64,000 nucleotides of DNA from Kineothrix alysoides (GTDB lineage: Bacteria > Bacillota > Clostridia > Lachnospirales > Lachnospiraceae), in assembly GCF_000732725.1 (NCBI RefSeq), contig NZ_JPNB01000001.1:868001-932000 (forward strand), written 5' to 3'. The position numbers and the translations under genes are program-made. Position 1 is the stretch's first letter. Every line of letters begins with the position of its first letter. The notes under the pieces are model-generated. The model was given only the letters and a program-made list of their open reading frames with translations. It was not told the origin of the DNA and did no database searches. This document shows positions 10,122 to 18,431 of the stretch, piece after piece.

Positions 10122-10217
10122 ATGAATACATACGAATCTATCAGCCTATTGTTTTTAGGCGGTTCGTTTCTGATTGCACTGCTTGCCTATATAGATAGGA
10201 ACAACAAGCGAAAATAA
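10122..10217 (+). CDS. Holin-like type I toxin, 31 aa
   Basis: This tiny gene encodes a 31-residue hydrophobic peptide: MNTYESISLL, a single membrane segment, then a basic tail RNNKRK. The pattern Tyr-Glu-x-Ile-Ser-Leu followed by one hydrophobic helix is that of the putative holin-like toxins (Hol_Tox) of Firmicutes type I toxin-antitoxin pairs. GGGAGG (10108-10113) is the RBS, and CCTCCC at 10086-10091 can pair with it, so translation is probably blocked in the full-length mRNA, as in other type I toxins. An extended -10 (TGATATGAT, 10044-10052) is the likely promoter. An antisense promoter faces it. Confidence 0.75.
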   Translation: MNTYESISLLFLGGSFLIALLAYIDRNNKRK

Positions 10218-10260
10218 ATAAGCCACTCTTGTCTTAGCCGGACGAGTGACTTATTTTTAT
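10217..10260 (+). terminator. Bidirectional terminator shared by toxin and antisense RNA
   Basis: AATAAGCCACTC (10217-10228) pairs with GAGTGACTTATT (10244-10255). TTTTT follows on the + strand, and the minus strand reads out into TTATTTATTTT. Confidence 0.8.
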
Positions 10261-10306
10261 CATTTATTGAGGCTAACCACTTTGTGGGCGGCTGCTCTCT
10301 TTTTAT
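10217..10306 (-). ncRNA. Candidate antisense antitoxin RNA
   Basis: A minus-strand promoter at 10313-10341 would start an RNA near 10306 that runs to the shared terminator and overlaps the 3' end of the toxin mRNA. This 3'-overlap layout is the one known for TxpA/RatA-type pairs. The length, about 90 nt, is inferred from promoter and terminator only. Confidence 0.55.
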
Positions 10307-10312
10307 ATCTTT

Positions 10313-10341
10313 ATTATAGTATGTGATACGGAAAGTTGCAA
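10313..10341 (-). promoter_or_regulatory. Consensus promoter for the antisense RNA
   Basis: On the minus strand, TTGCAA (10341-10336), a 17-nt spacer and a perfect TATAAT (10318-10313). It is better matched to consensus than the toxin promoter, as expected for an excess antitoxin RNA. Confidence 0.7.
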
Positions 10342-10415
10342 GAGGTAAAATGTGCGTTAAAGGAAGATAGTAATAGCTAAGGTAGTAATCCGCCAATGGA
10401 TTTTGTATTTTTGCG

Positions 10416-10564
10416 GTTACTGTTCACACAGTGGCTTAACACTTGTTGTTAAGCTACGTAAGAACGTGATTCAAGAGGTGATTTCTGTTTCGCAGAGCGA
10501 ATTTACATGCAAAAATTTTGCATTACAGAAATCATGTGTTGCTGAGAACGGAGTGAACAGTAAC
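10416..10564. repeat. Nested inverted-repeat element of about 150 bp
   Basis: Three concentric palindromes lie in this gap: GTTACTGTTCAC (10416-10427) with GTGAACAGTAAC (10553-10564); TGATTTCTGT (10479-10488) with ACAGAAATCA (10525-10534); and ATGCAAAA/TTTTGCAT around 10507-10523. There is no convincing gene. Fragments of the same words (attacagaaa, gaacagtaa) occur near 8391 and 6584, so this may be a family of small mobile repeats. Confidence 0.65.
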
Positions 10565-10680
10565 TTATTGCGAATATGGTTTATTTCTTTTATAGTTTAG
10601 GTATTTACTATTGCACGCATGCTGTGATAATATATTAAACGTGAAAAGAATTAAAAAAAACATATAATGCTGAACGAAGA

Positions 10681-10719
10681 AGTTTGGATAAGGCGTATTG
10701 CCTTGCCCAAGCTTTTTTT
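10681..10719 (+). terminator. Terminator or attenuator in the chemoreceptor leader
   Basis: AGTTTGG (10681-10687) pairs with CCAAGCT (10707-10713), with an inner AGGC-GTATT-GCCT stem, followed by seven T residues. It lies just after a TATAAT-like box (10663-10668) and 65 nt before the chemoreceptor start, so it could be a leader attenuator. Confidence 0.65.
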
Positions 10720-10783
10720 ATTAAAATCGGAAAAGTCCGCATCGCGCACTTTACCTAATTTAAACCAAAAAGGAGAAGAAGCC

Positions 10784-12289
10784 ATGATGAGCAAAAGAAG
10801 CATGTACAGACAACTTGAGAAGGATTGCGAGGCAATTAGGAAGCAAACGAACCGGCTTGCCAAAGGGAACTTGGATATCGATAAAATCGAGGCGGGAGAG
10901 GAGCATCTTCAAAAGGTAAGTGATGATATCAATGATATTGCAATCGTACTGGATGAATACATAGCGGAAATATCGGGAGTTCTTTCTCACCTGTCGGTAG
11001 GCGATTTACTCGTTCAGATATCGGATACCGCTAAATTTTACGGAGATTTTATTCCGATAAAAACAGCGCTTACTAAAATAACGGTATCATTGTCCGAAAC
11101 GTTTATTAAGATTAATGATATAATGAATCAGATTAACAAGATAGGGGAGCAGGCTAACCATACCACCGTGCTTTTGGCAGAAAATGAAACGCATATAGCG
11201 GAGGAAATGAATATGGTAACGGTAAAAGCCGACAGCGTATATGAGGAGACGGAGAGAAATTACGATAGTGTGAACAAAATATGCGCAGGTATGACGGAGC
11301 TGATGGCGCACGCGAAAGAAGGATATGCTGACGCGGTGCAAATGGTAGATGCTATGGAGCAGGTAAATATAGCCTCGGGCAATATTTCCAAGGTGGCGGA
11401 TATGATTCATTCCATTTCTTCTCAGACGAAGCTCCTATCCCTGAATGCGTCTATCGAAGCGGCGCGGGCCGGCGAACACGGAAGAGGCTTCGCGGTGGTA
11501 GCGCAGGAGATAGGGGAATTGGCGCAACAAACTACGAAGGCGGTGGAGCAGACGGGGGATTTGATAGAGGAGAGCGTGTCTAAGGTAGGGGAATGTCAGA
11601 CGGTAGTAAACCTGACGGCAGACCGCTTTGCGCAAATGAAGGATTCTCTTGGCGAAATAAACGAGGACAGTCTGGAGATTGCAAGGAATACGGCAAAACA
11701 AAAGGAAAATATAAAGGGAATGGTAGATACTATTGCGGGAATATCCTCAACCATTCAAAACAATGCTGCGCTGGCTCAGGAAAATGCAGGGACAAATGCT
11801 TGCCTTTATGAGGAAACTGCAAAGCTGAAAGAAGTTTTGGACACCTTTATTATAGACCCCGCCAAAAGAGTTGTTTTGAAAAAAAGCCTGGTTGATAACG
11901 AGGCAGGAGCCTTTATGAAGAAAGCTTTGAGGGCGTTAAAGGATTGTACGGAAAATAAAATAGATGAAACACTAAAGGACTGCTTAAAGGAAGAAGCTCA
12001 TGTTGAATGTGCCTATGTAATTGGCAGCGACGGAAGGCAGATAAGCCATACGGTAATGGGCCATCTGGTGGAAGTAGGAAGGACAGGAGCTTTTAAACCG
12101 GCAGAGCCCGGAGACGACCATAAGGCGAAGCGGTATTTCAATCAGGCGGATAGACAAAGGGATGAACTGTGTGTGTCTCATGAATACATATCAAGCGCTA
12201 CGGGGAATTTATGTTCCACTTATTCCAAAGCATATGAATCGGACTTCGGAATGATTTATGTATTATGTGTGGATATGAAATATATGTGA
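10784..12289 (+). CDS. Soluble methyl-accepting chemotaxis-type protein
   Basis: This 501-aa receptor has no membrane segment or signal peptide, so it is cytoplasmic. A short N-terminal helical region (about 1-110, with HAMP-like GDLLVQIS) leads to a long coiled coil and the receptor signalling tip SSQTKLLSLNASIEAARAGE at about residues 212-231, which docks CheA and CheW. The C-terminal 130 residues (AYVIGSDGRQIS, then AKRYFNQADRQRDELCVSHEYIS) resemble a small PDC/Cache-like sensor domain. The frame is open from 10667, but AAAGGAGAAG lies just before ATG 10784. The ligand is unknown. Confidence 0.88.
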   Translation: MMSKRSMYRQLEKDCEAIRKQTNRLAKGNLDIDKIEAGEEHLQKVSDDINDIAIVLDEYIAEISGVLSHLSVGDLLVQISDTAKFYGDFIPIKTALTKITVSLSETFIKINDIMNQINKIGEQANHTTVLLAENETHIAEEMNMVTVKADSVYEETERNYDSVNKICAGMTELMAHAKEGYADAVQMVDAMEQVNIASGNISKVADMIHSISSQTKLLSLNASIEAARAGEHGRGFAVVAQEIGELAQQTTKAVEQTGDLIEESVSKVGECQTVVNLTADRFAQMKDSLGEINEDSLEIARNTAKQKENIKGMVDTIAGISSTIQNNAALAQENAGTNACLYEETAKLKEVLDTFIIDPAKRVVLKKSLVDNEAGAFMKKALRALKDCTENKIDETLKDCLKEEAHVECAYVIGSDGRQISHTVMGHLVEVGRTGAFKPAEPGDDHKAKRYFNQADRQRDELCVSHEYISSATGNLCSTYSKAYESDFGMIYVLCVDMKYM

Positions 12290-12343
12290 TAATCTGGCAT
12301 CAGAATGCAGCGAAAGTAAAAATTAATAGCAAAGAGTATAAGG

Positions 12344-12373
12344 TTGTTAGATATAGCGAAGATGTGGTACAAT
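12344..12373 (+). promoter_or_regulatory. Possible promoter of the rluF-like gene
   Basis: TTGTTA (12344-12349), an 18-nt spacer and TACAAT (12368-12373). Confidence 0.45.
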
Positions 12374-12394
12374 AAATAAGGCAAATTAAGGTGC

Positions 12395-12428
12395 GGAATT
12401 CATTTCAGACAGAGGTGAATTCCTTTCT
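12395..12428 (+). terminator. Small hairpin in the rluF leader
   Basis: GGAATTCA (12395-12402) pairs with TGAATTCC (12416-12423) over a 13-nt loop, followed by TTTCTG. It lies between the likely promoter and the gene, so it may attenuate. Confidence 0.35.
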
Positions 12429-12484
12429 GCTCGTTGCCCGAAGTATATGAGTGATAAGTATAAAAGAGGCTGGCTGGTGAAAAA

Positions 12485-13204
12485 ATGGCGGAAAAGAATA
12501 TGGAACGTTTAAATAAATATTTGGCGGCATGCGGCGTATGCTCCAGACGGGATGCAGATAAGCTGATTGGAGAAGGGCGAGTAACGGTAAATGGGAAAGC
12601 AGCCGTTATTGGCAGTATGGTATGCGGTTCGGATACGATAACAGTAAACGGAAAAACAATAGGCGAGAAGAATAAAAAAGTAGTTTTGGCCTATTATAAG
12701 CAAGTAGGGGTTACTTGTACGCAGCGTGATAAATATGCGGAGAAGAAGATCAGCGACCAGCTGAAATTTCCGGTTCGGCTGACTTATGCGGGCAGGCTGG
12801 ACAAGGATTCCGAGGGGCTGATCATCATGACGAACGACGGAATGCTGATCGATGCTATGATGCGTGGAGCCAACCGTCATGAAAAAGAATATGTGGTAAG
12901 GGTAGATAAGGAAATATCGCAGGAGTTTTTGGAAGCGATGGCGAGAGGCGTTCGTTTGGAAGAGCTAAGCATTACAACAAGGCCGTGCGAAGTTAAGAAG
13001 ATTGGAAAGTACACTTTTAATATAACTCTGACCCAAGGAGTCAACAGACAAATCCGGAGGATGTCGAAAACCTTGGGCTATGAGGTGAAGGAGATAAAAA
13101 GAACACGTGTTATGAATATTGAGCTTGCAAGCTTAAAGCCTGGAGAGTACCGCCGGCTTCAGGGAGAGGAATTGCAGCAGTTATATCAAGCATGCGGGAT
13201 GTAG
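12485..13204 (+). CDS. rluF: 23S rRNA pseudouridine synthase, RluF-like
   Basis: This 239-aa RsuA-family enzyme isomerises uridine in rRNA. An S4 RNA-binding domain occupies about residues 8-60 (RLNKYLAACGVCSRRDADKLI). The catalytic aspartate is in GRLDKDSEGL near residue 104. RQIRRM near residue 185 is the family motif III. The run MRGANRHEKEYVV is closer to RluF, which modifies U2604 in Escherichia coli, than to RluB, so the position specificity is inferred. Confidence 0.88.
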   Translation: MAEKNMERLNKYLAACGVCSRRDADKLIGEGRVTVNGKAAVIGSMVCGSDTITVNGKTIGEKNKKVVLAYYKQVGVTCTQRDKYAEKKISDQLKFPVRLTYAGRLDKDSEGLIIMTNDGMLIDAMMRGANRHEKEYVVRVDKEISQEFLEAMARGVRLEELSITTRPCEVKKIGKYTFNITLTQGVNRQIRRMSKTLGYEVKEIKRTRVMNIELASLKPGEYRRLQGEELQQLYQACGM

Positions 13205-13291
13205 TTCACAATAATTGGAAATTAGTATTTGAAAGTATAGGAGTAGAATGATAATATAGTAAGAAACAGATTGAGGGAAAAGTTGCCGGAC

Positions 13292-15277
13292 ATGACTAAA
13301 AAAGACGATAAAACAAAAAGGATAAGGGAATTAACGGAATTACTCAACCGGGCTTCTAAGGCGTATTATGCGGAAGATACGGAATTCATGAGCAATTTTG
13401 AATACGATAAATTGTATGACGAACTGGTCCGGTTAGAGGAAGAAACGGGAACGGTTCTGGCAAACAGCCCCACGATACAGGTAGGTTATGCGGCTGTGGA
13501 TGAGCTGCCCAAGGAGCGCCATGAAAGACAGATGTTATCTTTGGGAAAGACGAAGAGCAGAGAAGATCTTCAGGACTGGTTGCAGGAACAAACTGCATTA
13601 TTGTCGTGGAAATTAGACGGATTAACCGTTGTTTTGACATATTTTGACGGAAAACTTGCAAAAGCGGTTACCAGAGGAAACGGGGAGGTGGGAGAAGTCG
13701 TTACGAATAATGCGAAGACCTTCCGCAATCTGCCGATATCCATTCCTTATAAAGGAGAATTGATCCTTCGTGGTGAGGCTGTAATAACATATTCCGATTT
13801 CGACAAAATAAATGCAGGTATAGAAGAGGATGCAGCAAAATATAAAAATCCCAGAAATCTTTGCAGCGGCTCCGTAAGGCAGTTGAATAATGAGATTACT
13901 GCAAAAAGGAATGTGATTTTTTTTGCGTTTGCCCTTGTGAAAGCGGATGACGTGGATTTTCATAATTCCAGGGAGGAGCAGTTTTTATTTTTGCAGGAAC
14001 AGGGTTTTCAGACAGTCGAGTTTAAAAAAGTAGACAGGGATACCCTTATCTCCACTCTTGAAGATTTTGAAAAGAAGATTGAGAACTACGATGTGCCGTC
14101 GGATGGATTGGTTATCGTTTATGATAATATCGCTTACGGGCAATCGCTGGGGACCACTGCCAAATTCCCCAGGGATTCCATTGCCTTTAAATGGGAAGAT
14201 GAAGTAAGGGAAACGGTGCTGAAGGAAATCGAATGGAGTCCAAGCAGAACCGGTCTCATTAATCCCGTAGCTATCTTCGAACCGGTAGAACTGGAGGGAA
14301 CTACCGTGAGCCGTGCGTCGGTGCATAATATAAGCATTCTGCGCGGATTGAAGCTGGGAATCGGAGATCGTATTACTGTATATAAGGCCAATATGATTAT
14401 CCCGCAGATTGCAGAGAATCTGACAGAAAGCGATAACGTGGAGCCTCCGAAGGAATGTCCGGCCTGTGGAGGAGATACAGAGGTCAGGAAAGTAAATGAG
14501 GTACAGTCGCTATATTGCATTAACCCATTTTGCAGTGCGAAGAAAATAAAGGCCTTTACCTTATTTGTAAGCAGGGATGCCATGAACATCGAAGGTCTTT
14601 CGGAGGCCACTTTGGAGAAATTCATCGCCAAAGGATATATTCATGAATATGCGGATATCTTCCATCTAGAGAAATATAAGGATGAAATCGTTGAGATGGA
14701 GGGATTCGGTGAAAAATCATATACAAACCTGATAAAAAGTATCGAAATCTCAAGAAAGACGACTTTGCCCCGGTTGATTTACAGCCTTGGAATCGCCAAC
14801 ATAGGGCTGGCGAATGCGAAGATGATATGCAGGTATTACCGCTATGATCTTAAGGCTATGATGGAGGCAGATACGGAGGATTTAAGCGGAGTAGACGGAA
14901 TCGGCGGGGTAATAGCCGCAGCCTTTTATCAGTATTTCAGAGAAGAAAACAACAAAGCGAATCTGGAGAATCTTTTAAAGGAGATAGAAATCGAAGTGGA
15001 AGCGCTGGAAGCTGGCAGCGAGACGTTGGCCGACAAGGTATTTGTCATTACCGGAAGCCTTAATATTTATTCCAGCCGCAACGATTTGAAAGAAGTGATC
15101 GAGAAAAAGGGCGGAAAAGTTACCGGGAGCGTGACATCGAAAACCGATTGTCTGATCAACAACGATATTGCTTCTTCATCATCGAAAAATAAGAAGGCTA
15201 AGGAGCTGCAAGTGCCGATTCTTACAGAGGAACAATTTATAGAACAGTTTTTAGGAGGAGAAAATCATGCCAATTAA
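13292..15277 (+). CDS. ligA: NAD-dependent DNA ligase LigA
   Basis: This 661-aa ligase seals nicks using NAD. Domain order is the standard one: Ia domain ([13 protein letters not shown]), adenylation domain with the nucleotide-binding lysine in SWKLDGL near residue 107, OB fold, a four-cysteine zinc finger (CPACGG then CINPFC, near 388-412), helix-hairpin-helix repeats and a C-terminal BRCT domain (about 585-655). The sequence is a rather divergent member. The start is uncertain: GAGGGAAAAG better suits TTG 13283, while ATG 13292 gives the usual N-terminus. It overlaps metA by 11 nt. Confidence 0.93.
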   Translation: MTKKDDKTKRIRELTELLNRASKAYYAEDTEFMSNFEYDKLYDELVRLEEETGTVLANSPTIQVGYAAVDELPKERHERQMLSLGKTKSREDLQDWLQEQTALLSWKLDGLTVVLTYFDGKLAKAVTRGNGEVGEVVTNNAKTFRNLPISIPYKGELILRGEAVITYSDFDKINAGIEEDAAKYKNPRNLCSGSVRQLNNEITAKRNVIFFAFALVKADDVDFHNSREEQFLFLQEQGFQTVEFKKVDRDTLISTLEDFEKKIENYDVPSDGLVIVYDNIAYGQSLGTTAKFPRDSIAFKWEDEVRETVLKEIEWSPSRTGLINPVAIFEPVELEGTTVSRASVHNISILRGLKLGIGDRITVYKANMIIPQIAENLTESDNVEPPKECPACGGDTEVRKVNEVQSLYCINPFCSAKKIKAFTLFVSRDAMNIEGLSEATLEKFIAKGYIHEYADIFHLEKYKDEIVEMEGFGEKSYTNLIKSIEISRKTTLPRLIYSLGIANIGLANAKMICRYYRYDLKAMMEADTEDLSGVDGIGGVIAAAFYQYFREENNKANLENLLKEIEIEVEALEAGSETLADKVFVITGSLNIYSSRNDLKEVIEKKGGKVTGSVTSKTDCLINNDIASSSSKNKKAKELQVPILTEEQFIEQFLGGENHAN

Positions 15278-16172
15278 GACACAGAATGATTTGCCTGCAA
15301 AAGGGATACTGGAAAATGAAAATATATTCGTAGTGGATGAAAACAGAGCGCTTCATCAGGATATTCGTCCACTGCAAATCTGTATTTTGAATCTGATGCC
15401 CGTCAAACAGGATACGGAGCTTCAATTGCTAAGAGCGCTGTCGAACAGTCCTCTTCAAGTGGATGTGACCTTTATGAAAATGAACGGCCATCGCTCTCTC
15501 AATACCTCTATGAATCATCTGAATAAGTTTTATAATACCTTTGATGAGCTGAAGGAAAACAAGTACGACGGTTTGATTATTACAGGGGCGCCGGTGGAGC
15601 AGATTGCTTTTGAAGAGGTGGATTATTGGGATGAACTATGCGAAATCATGGAGTGGTCCAAGAACAATGTGACCTCCACCTTACATATCTGCTGGGGAGC
15701 ACAGGCAGGGCTGTACTATCATTACGGACTGTGCAAGGAGCTCCTTCCGGAAAAGCTTTTCGGCATATACGAGCATAAGATAATGAACCGGAAGATTCCC
15801 CTCGTAAGGGGATTTGATGATAATTTTCTCGTTCCCCACAGCCGCCATACGACGGTCTCCACTCATGAGGTCCATGCATGCAAAGAATTGATGGTATTGG
15901 CAGAATCACAGGAAGCAGGAGTGACGCTCTGCATGGCAGGGGAAGGAAAGCAGATATTCATCATGGGACACCCGGAGTACGACCGCATGACGCTCCATAA
16001 CGAATATGTGCGCGATAAAGAAAAGGGGCTTCCGATAGATATTCCGTACAATTATTACCCGAATAACGACCCGGAGGAAAGACCTAATCTCCAGTGGAGA
16101 GCGCATTGCAACTGTTTGTATGTGAACTGGCTGAATTATTATGTATATCAGGTAACGCCATACGAGTTGTAA
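15267..16172 (+). CDS. metA: Homoserine O-acyltransferase MetA (probably acetyl-CoA dependent)
   Basis: This 301-aa enzyme acylates homoserine, the first committed step of methionine synthesis. Cys142 in HICWGAQ is the acyl nucleophile, and GHPEYD supplies the His and Glu of the active site. Residue 111 is Glu (GAPVEQI), which in this family is associated with acetyl-CoA use, whereas succinyl-CoA enzymes carry Gly. AGGAGG within ligA precedes the start. The last 12 codons lie inside an 18-bp plus imperfect repeat that recurs at 31,740, so the 3' end is the integration site of the adjoining element. Confidence 0.95.
   Translation: MPIKTQNDLPAKGILENENIFVVDENRALHQDIRPLQICILNLMPVKQDTELQLLRALSNSPLQVDVTFMKMNGHRSLNTSMNHLNKFYNTFDELKENKYDGLIITGAPVEQIAFEEVDYWDELCEIMEWSKNNVTSTLHICWGAQAGLYYHYGLCKELLPEKLFGIYEHKIMNRKIPLVRGFDDNFLVPHSRHTTVSTHEVHACKELMVLAESQEAGVTLCMAGEGKQIFIMGHPEYDRMTLHNEYVRDKEKGLPIDIPYNYYPNNDPEERPNLQWRAHCNCLYVNWLNYYVYQVTPYEL
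16136..16153 (+). repeat. attL core, within metA
   Basis: TTATTATGTATATCAGGT, identical to 31740-31757. Similarity continues with mismatches past the metA stop: AGGAAATGCC and AGTGCTTTTTCTTATCGTA here match AGGAAATGCC and AGTACTTTTTCTTAGCGTA at the right end. Confidence 0.85.
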
Positions 16173-16260
16173 GAAGTGTTAGGAAATGCCTAGATTTCAT
16201 GCGGTTTTGAGGGATTAGGAAGTGCTTTTTCTTATCGTAAAATATCGTATGTTTTGGGGC

Positions 16261-16372
16261 GAAATTGGAGTCAAAAGGTGTCAAAATTGGAGTCAAAAAC
16301 GGGTGAAAAAGGTGTCAGAAATTCTAACTGATGGGATGGTGTCACTTGAGTTTAGAATGACAAATGGTGTCA
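16261..16372 (+). repeat. Left-end direct repeats, candidate integrase arm sites
   Basis: AAATTGGAGTCAAAA occurs twice (from 16262 and 16284), and AAAATTGGAGTTAAAT recurs at the right end (31643-31658) in the same orientation, there preceded by AGGTGCC as here by AGGTGTC. GGTGTCA occurs four times (16277, 16311, 16338, 16366). Tn916-type integrases bind such short arm repeats near each element end. The rest of 16173-16611 shows no gene. Confidence 0.6.
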
Positions 16373-16611
16373 GGTCTTTTGACTGTAATGTGTAAAAATT
16401 AAATGAATTGTAACAATGAAATGATTGTGGAAGATAATCTGTGATATGGGAATCGGTACATGTAATGTATGTGAAAGCAGTGTGTTTTGAAATTGTCGGT
16501 TAAGGGCAATTTTGGCATGCTGCTTTTTGATTTTTTTTTTATCTGTAGATGGAGGAGTGGGAATTTGATTATATTATTTTGACTTAGTTGTCATAGGAAA
16601 GAGTAATTAAA

Positions 16612-16854
16612 ATGAATGGAATATATGCAAGGTATAACGAACAGAAAAATTATGTTGATGTGACGGTATATGAAGCTGGATATGTATTAGGGCTAGATTG
16701 TGGGAAATGGGAAGATGGAATTAAGACCACAATGAATTCACAAGGGAGGCTGGATGCATTGGCAATTGATGATCCACTGGAATATGTTAGGCTGGCACTG
16801 GATGAGGAAATGCAGGTGTGGGTGGATGCTATGGATGATGATAGTTTGTGGTAA
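16612..16854 (+). CDS. Small DUF6061-like protein
   Basis: This 80-aa acidic protein matches my memory of the DUF6061 family, whose core reads like GRLDALAIDDPLEYVRLALD with a final Trp-rich tail. Function is unknown; members occur on mobile elements of gut Firmicutes. It has no membrane segment. The RBS is poor (GGAAAGAG about 9 nt upstream). It stands alone, between the left arm repeats and the first block of GGAATTTCC repeats. Confidence 0.65.
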   Translation: MNGIYARYNEQKNYVDVTVYEAGYVLGLDCGKWEDGIKTTMNSQGRLDALAIDDPLEYVRLALDEEMQVWVDAMDDDSLW

Positions 16855-16890
16855 TTAGGAGAAGATGAAATTGATTTTGGCTTAATATTT

Positions 16891-17098
16891 TCCCCATGGA
16901 ATTTCCATGGGGAAATGAACTTTTGCTAGGGAATTTCCAATGAAAACCATCAATCCATAGGGAATTTCCGAGGGTACAATAATCTGAGGATTTTAAGATC
17001 AATTTTTTACACATTATGCCCATGGGGAAATATGAGGGGGAAATGAGCTTTCCATGGGGAATTTCCAAATGATAAGTACCGATTTATGGGGAATTTCC
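16891..17098. repeat. Five GGAATTTCC boxes in about 210 bp
   Basis: The palindromic word GGAATTTCC occurs at 16898, 16930, 16961, 17058 and 17090, four times as GGGAATTTCC. The first sits in a longer near-palindrome, TCCCCATGGAATTTCCATGG. Gaps of about 32, 31, 97 and 32 bp again suggest a 32-bp period with skipped positions. No gene is present. This looks like a protein-binding array. Confidence 0.6.
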
Positions 17099-17117
17099 AT
17101 GGGAAACATAAAATATC

Positions 17118-17427
17118 AGGGGTTTTAGGGGGAGAGCCCCTAACTAGAGGCATTTGGGGCGGAGACGTCTCCAATGCGTATCTAGCCATGTAGGTGGGGA
17201 GTGTATTGTTTGCAAGGCAAGGAGACATGGATGAGAAAATGACGGGTAAAGTAAATTTAATTAGTACTGATAAATGATTTAGGCACAATGATAAGGTGCT
17301 TTAATTGGAACAAATTTGGGTGTATGTATTAAGCAAAGCCCTTGGGGGTCTGTTGCTAGATACGCATAAGAGACGGCTCCGGTCTTTTATGAATCTAGTT
17401 AGGGGAAAATCCCCTAAACCCCTAAAA
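17118..17427. repeat. Large inverted repeat with branched arms
   Basis: The left arm (17118-17185) contains AGGGG, CCCCTAACTAGA and ATGCGTATCTAG. The right arm (17356-17427) contains the complements CTAGATACGCAT, CTAGTTAGGGG and CCCCTAAACCCCT in reverse order. About 170 bp without a gene separates them. Each arm also folds on itself (AGGGG with CCCCT; GGAGACGTCTCC). This resembles the ends of a small non-autonomous element or a mobilisation/replication origin. Confidence 0.6.
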
Positions 17428-17436
17428 ATATTGAAG

Positions 17437-17649
17437 TGATAGCACTTCTTACTATCATTTTAGGAAAGTGAGTGCACAAAATACTATCACAGGGAAATTA
17501 TGATAGCACTTTTTGCTATCACTTTTTATATGGATTTTTATAAGATTTATTTCTAAAGAAAAGTGAGTGCATTTTTTACTATCACTTTTGTTTGGTGAGT
17601 GCACTTTTTACTATCTTTGATCCATTTTGATAGCACTTTTTGCCATCAC
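17437..17649. repeat. Six 22-bp imperfect palindromes phased at 32 bp
   Basis: Units resemble TGATAGCACTTTTTGCTATCA and start at 17437, 17469, 17501, 17564, 17596 and 17628. Spacing is 32, 32, 63, 32 and 32 bp, as if one unit near 17533 had decayed. The units alternate between TGATAGCAC and TGAGTGCAC left halves. A 32-bp step is about three helical turns, which puts all sites on one DNA face. The array sits about 100 bp upstream of the abiE promoter. Confidence 0.75.
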
Positions 17650-17705
17650 TTTATAATTAATATATTTAAATGTACCCATATAGGTGGATGCTATATTTGT
17701 GCTAA

Positions 17706-17797
17706 ATTTATCCGCAAATAAGTAATTTTGCGGATAAATTGTTTTGACAAGATAAAATATTTTGGATATAATAATTGATATGAATTTATCCGCAATT
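17706..17797 (+). promoter_or_regulatory. abiE promoter with operator repeats
   Basis: A textbook promoter, TTGACA (17744-17749), 17-nt spacer, TATAAT (17767-17772). Three copies of one word surround it: ATTTATCCGCAAAT (17706-17719), the inverted TTTGCGGATAAATT (17727-17740) and AATTTATCCGCAATT (17783-17797). AbiEi antitoxins are known to repress their own promoters through inverted repeats, so these are likely AbiEi operators. Confidence 0.75.
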
Positions 17798-17834
17798 ATA
17801 AAAAAGTTTTCTCAAATTAAGAGAGGGTGCTTGA

Positions 17835-18431
17835 ATGGATATTCAAACAGCAAAACAAATTTTTAATGCCCATAATGGCATTATGAAATCGAAAGAAATT
17901 ATTGAAAATAAAATATATAATCGTTTTCTGAAAAAACTGATCGATGAAGGATATGTAGAGAAGATTAAATTCGGTTTTTACCAATGGCAGGATGAACGTG
18001 CTTATAGTGAAGCAACTGTTATAACCAGGCTTTTTCCTGATGCAGTCATTTGTATGGAAAGTGCATTACAATATTATGGCTATACTGATCGTACTCCATC
18101 AGCATGGTGTCTAGCAGTTGATAAGCATTCCACAAAATCAAGATTCAATATTGATTATCCAAGTGTAAAACCACATTACATTCCAGAGGAACAAATGACT
18201 CTCGGAGTGGAAGTGGTAAAGATTGAAGATACAGAACTGAAAATTTTTAATAGAGAACGTGTAATTTGTGACTGTCTTAGACAAGAAAACAAGATGGATG
18301 TTGAAGTCTTCAATAAGGCAATCCAAGCATATATAAAAGACCCTAAGAAAAATGTTCCTCGTCTGATGGAATATGCAAAGATACTGCGAACAGAGAATAA
18401 GGTTCGTAAGATGATAGGAGTATGGCTATGA
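17835..18431 (+). CDS. abiEi: AbiEi-like antitoxin and autorepressor
   Basis: This 198-aa protein is the antitoxin of a type IV toxin-antitoxin pair. The N-terminal winged helix (KEIIENKIYNRFLKKLIDEGYVEKIKFGFY) binds DNA, and the C-terminal part, with VICMESALQYYGYTD and ELKIFNRERVICDCLR, is the AbiEi antitoxin domain. AGAGAGGGTGC lies just before the start. It overlaps the toxin gene. In lactococci and streptococci AbiE causes abortive infection of phage-infected cells. Confidence 0.88.
   Translation: MDIQTAKQIFNAHNGIMKSKEIIENKIYNRFLKKLIDEGYVEKIKFGFYQWQDERAYSEATVITRLFPDAVICMESALQYYGYTDRTPSAWCLAVDKHSTKSRFNIDYPSVKPHYIPEEQMTLGVEVVKIEDTELKIFNRERVICDCLRQENKMDVEVFNKAIQAYIKDPKKNVPRLMEYAKILRTENKVRKMIGVWL

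Noticed and set aside
10403-10600. A 65-codon open frame in the nested repeat
   Set aside because: It is explained by the inverted-repeat structure and has no RBS or family features.
16829-17288. Minus-strand open frames across the GGAATTTCC boxes and inverted repeat
   Set aside because: They are products of the repeats, with no RBS and low-complexity translations.
17437-17649. Regular repeats that could be mistaken for a CRISPR array
   Set aside because: The units are imperfect palindromes about 22 bp long with only about 10 bp between them, no unique spacers and no cas genes.
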